64,000 bases of DNA from FEN-1297 sp963843605 (lineage in GTDB: Bacteria; Bacteroidota; Ignavibacteria; Ignavibacteriales; Ignavibacteriaceae): assembly GCA_963843605.1 (NCBI GenBank), contig CAWJLA010000003.1:1-64000 (forward strand), written 5' to 3'. Positions within the stretch are counted from its first letter, which is position 1. Each line of letters begins with the position of its first letter. Below are positions 62,039 through 64,000 of the stretch, in pieces. The notes beneath the pieces were generated by a model, which was given only the letters and a program-made list of their open reading frames with translations, ran no database searches and was not told the origin of the DNA. The position numbers and the translations under genes are program-made.

Positions 62039-63352
62039 TTAATAATATTTCCATAGATATAAATTATTCGCACTAGTTAATAAAAGGAAATCATTTCTGC
62101 TGGAGAATGCATTTTCAGTTGGTAATTCATTTCCTAAATAAAATGTTTGAAGCTTTCTCAATAAAATGTCTCCTTTTATTAGCCATAAATCTATATGTAG
62201 ATTTTTTGTTGATGAATTTGGATCGTCATTATATTTATAAATTGATAAAATTGAGCCAGGATTATTTATATTTATTGCATTTTCTGGATAACCTCGAATA
62301 CCAATATTTAATGTGTCCTTAATTGTACCAATGGTAATACCTTTTTTTAGACTGTAAAAAACAAACGAGTTATCTCTATAAAAGACAACATCATTATTAA
62401 TAAAATAAGGGAATATATTATCAGGTATTCCTTTTTTATATAATATTTCCCATGTATGCGAGCTATAAACAGAAAAACCTGAACTAGTTGAGGGTTTTAT
62501 TGACATTAAATATTCATCATCTTTACTAAATTCTAAACGACCAAATCCATCTAGATCTTGACATTTTCTAACAATTAAAGAAGGTGTCACTCCGATATTC
62601 CAAATACTCAAAGTTATAAAATCACCTATAGCTAGGATATCTTCATTATGGTTAAATGCCATACCACCATCAACTTGGCCATTAGTTTTAAAGCTTGTAT
62701 ATAAACTTCCGTCACGTATTCTCCAAATATTTATTACACTTTTATCCTCAGATGCTGAATATGTAGATGCCACAGCTAAAAGGTTATTACATATTGCAAA
62801 GCGAATAACACTTGTTGCTGGGCAACTAAATATTTCTCTTCCATCTGAGATCTTTATCACAGTTACCACTTGGTTTCTAGATAACGCAACATATTGACCA
62901 TTAGGACTTAAGCAAAAGTCTCCAGCATTTTCAGCCAATTTAATCTTTTCAGTATACGGCTCAGAACTTATTTCGGCTGTGACTTTGGTTATTATATTGC
63001 TTATTCGTACTCGATAAATGTAACTATTGTAAATAACAGCATTAGAATCAATAAAGGTTGTAACATTAGGACCGACTTGCCCTATAGGAATAAAATTATT
63101 CTCGTTATTTAGAGATCTTTCTATAGTGTAACCTTTTTCATAATTACTGTTATCTTTCCATTCTATTTTGATATCGTTATCCGAAATTATTGTTAACTTT
63201 AAGTCTGATGGCAATTCTCCACGAAATGATGCAGCATCGTGATCATTTTTATTATTTAAGTCAGGGGCAATCGCTTCATTGCATCCATTAAATAACATTA
63301 TTAAGGTGGTACAATAGAAAATCGTTTTCTTTAAAAAAGTTAAAATTTCCAT
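62039..63352 (-). CDS. Lipoprotein with fibronectin III and WD40-like repeats
   Basis: A 437-residue lipoprotein with lipobox TLIMLFNGC (Cys at about 24). Residues about 45-135 are a fibronectin type III domain (SDLKLTIISDNDIKIEWKDN, then NYEKGYTIERSL, SYIYRVRISN). From about 140 to the end lie WD40-like repeats (NAGDFCLSPNGQYVALSRNQ, VINIWRIRDGSLYTSFKT, MAFNHNEDILAIGDFITLSI). Function unknown, probably surface protein binding. The start overlaps the upstream gene by 13 bp, so they are co-translated. Confidence 0.78.
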   Translation of the reverse strand: MEILTFLKKTIFYCTTLIMLFNGCNEAIAPDLNNKNDHDAASFRGELPSDLKLTIISDNDIKIEWKDNSNYEKGYTIERSLNNENNFIPIGQVGPNVTTFIDSNAVIYNSYIYRVRISNIITKVTAEISSEPYTEKIKLAENAGDFCLSPNGQYVALSRNQVVTVIKISDGREIFSCPATSVIRFAICNNLLAVASTYSASEDKSVINIWRIRDGSLYTSFKTNGQVDGGMAFNHNEDILAIGDFITLSIWNIGVTPSLIVRKCQDLDGFGRLEFSKDDEYLMSIKPSTSSGFSVYSSHTWEILYKKGIPDNIFPYFINNDVVFYRDNSFVFYSLKKGITIGTIKDTLNIGIRGYPENAININNPGSILSIYKYNDDPNSSTKNLHIDLWLIKGDILLRKLQTFYLGNELPTENAFSSRNDFLLLTSANNLYLWKYY

Positions 63353-63984
63353 TGTAAACCTACTTTTACACTTTTATAGCCAATTTTACTTGCCATTTCA
63401 TAATGACTATTATTTTCATAATAATGCATAACATCAAGTTTACTACTAAATAATACAGTATCTAATAAATTATATAAGTATAATCCGACCACAGCACCTA
63501 TTGCAATATTCTTATATGTCGATGTAGTTTTTACACTTTCGTATGCATTTTGCGTCATTAAACGATAATAGCTAGCATCTTCCTCATTTTGTGCAGAAAG
63601 ATATTTCCCTTGGAATAAATTATATTCATGTATTTTATTATTATTGTCATTTACAGATAATACTGTCAAATAACTGCTAGCAATAGTAGAAATTAATATC
63701 AGAGTACCTTTCAAATAATGTTTGCTATATATTTGACCAAGTCCTGGAATAATCGAAGAAAGGAGTAATGGTTTAAACGAAAATTCGTCATAATCGAAAA
63801 AGACATCATAATGATTACCTGAGCCCACATCAATATTATCAAAGACTTGTTTGTTGAGCTTAGTATCTAATAAATATATCTTGTGATTTCCAATTGGTAT
63901 TCTTTGGTTTTTAATATGGTGATTATCTAAAGGCTTGCCGTCAAGATAAAGTATTTGGTTTTTTAAGATATTATTAAAAGACAT
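63340..63984 (-). CDS. PEGA-like / DUF5683-type membrane protein, probably incomplete at window edge
   Basis: At least 214 residues. The N-terminal part (ILYLDGKPLDNHHIKNQRIP, then GNHKIYLLD) looks like a PEGA domain. Next comes a hydrophobic segment with SSIIPGLGQIYSKHYLKGTL, the PGLGQ hairpin of DUF5683-type proteins, and a second pair of helices (IAIGAVVGLYLYNLLDT). The frame stays open from ATG 63984 to the window edge, so the true start may lie further upstream. It is followed, overlapping by 13 bp, by the FN3-WD40 lipoprotein gene. Confidence 0.65.
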   Translation of the reverse strand: MSFNNILKNQILYLDGKPLDNHHIKNQRIPIGNHKIYLLDTKLNKQVFDNIDVGSGNHYDVFFDYDEFSFKPLLLSSIIPGLGQIYSKHYLKGTLILISTIASSYLTVLSVNDNNNKIHEYNLFQGKYLSAQNEEDASYYRLMTQNAYESVKTTSTYKNIAIGAVVGLYLYNLLDTVLFSSKLDVMHYYENNSHYEMASKIGYKSVKVGLQWKF

Positions 63985-64000
63985 TGTCCCAGATAAACAC

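Overview
This AT-rich 64 kb window most likely comes from an Ignavibacteria-like member of the Bacteroidota/Chlorobiota. The evidence is two proteins with type IX secretion (T9SS) C-terminal sorting domains of the 'NYPNPFNP' kind, a PorD/DUF4835 gene, a three-gene bacterial ceramide locus, and many Bacteroidota-type beta-barrels and lipoproteins. The phylum call is inferred from protein families; no 16S gene is present.

Layout. 0-4.2 kb: the start of a secreted protein, a CheW protein, and an NtrB/NtrC-like sensor and sigma-54 activator pair. 4.6-8.1 kb: a tandem array of about 47 short perfect or near-perfect palindromes in eight higher-order units of about 370 bp, with an IS200-like Y1 (RAYT-type) transposase gene inside one unit. 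8.2-12.7 kb: tRNA-Ala, a cytochrome c lipoprotein, and cerR / spt / bcerS homologues. 12.9-24.5 kb: a HEAT-cyclophilin fusion, PorD, a PorV-like protein, a second Y1 transposase with its own hairpin, an HHH beta-barrel protein, two tandem response-regulator cyclases (one with a damaged active site) and a hybrid kinase with three receiver domains. 24.6-28.4 kb: gltX, glnS and tRNA-Leu. 28.7-33.6 kb: a cluster of decaying genes (yrdB-like, a CPBP fragment, a SpoIIE-type phosphatase, a dnaE2-like polymerase). 33.7-45.0 kb: housekeeping and metabolic genes (purD, glycosyltransferase, guaB, acyl-CoA dehydrogenase, carbonic anhydrase, racemase, a secreted glycosidase). 45.0-46.1 kb: gene remnants.

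46.9-64 kb is the most unusual part. Every gene lies on the minus strand, and nearly every stop codon is followed within 5-60 bp by a copy of an imperfectly palindromic repeat of about 205 bp. On the gene strand the repeat begins with RYYYAAC-like GCCTAAC and ends with GTTRRRY-like GTTAGGC, and its inner arms differ by one extra base. This is the layout of integron gene cassettes with attC sites. I count 13 attC-like sites and about 11 gene-bearing cassettes. Contents include HigBA and VapC toxin systems, a SAM methyltransferase, a nucleotidyltransferase, NhaA, a C25 (gingipain-type) protease with a T9SS tail, another T9SS cargo protein, lipoproteins and beta-barrels. The integrase and attI are predicted beyond position 64000. 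The sites nearest 47 kb are the most degraded, as expected for the old end of such an array.

Three copies of a small MITE-like element (about 87-97 bp, terminal inverted repeats, 4-5 bp flanking duplications) are dispersed at 1.2, 8.4 and 39.9 kb.
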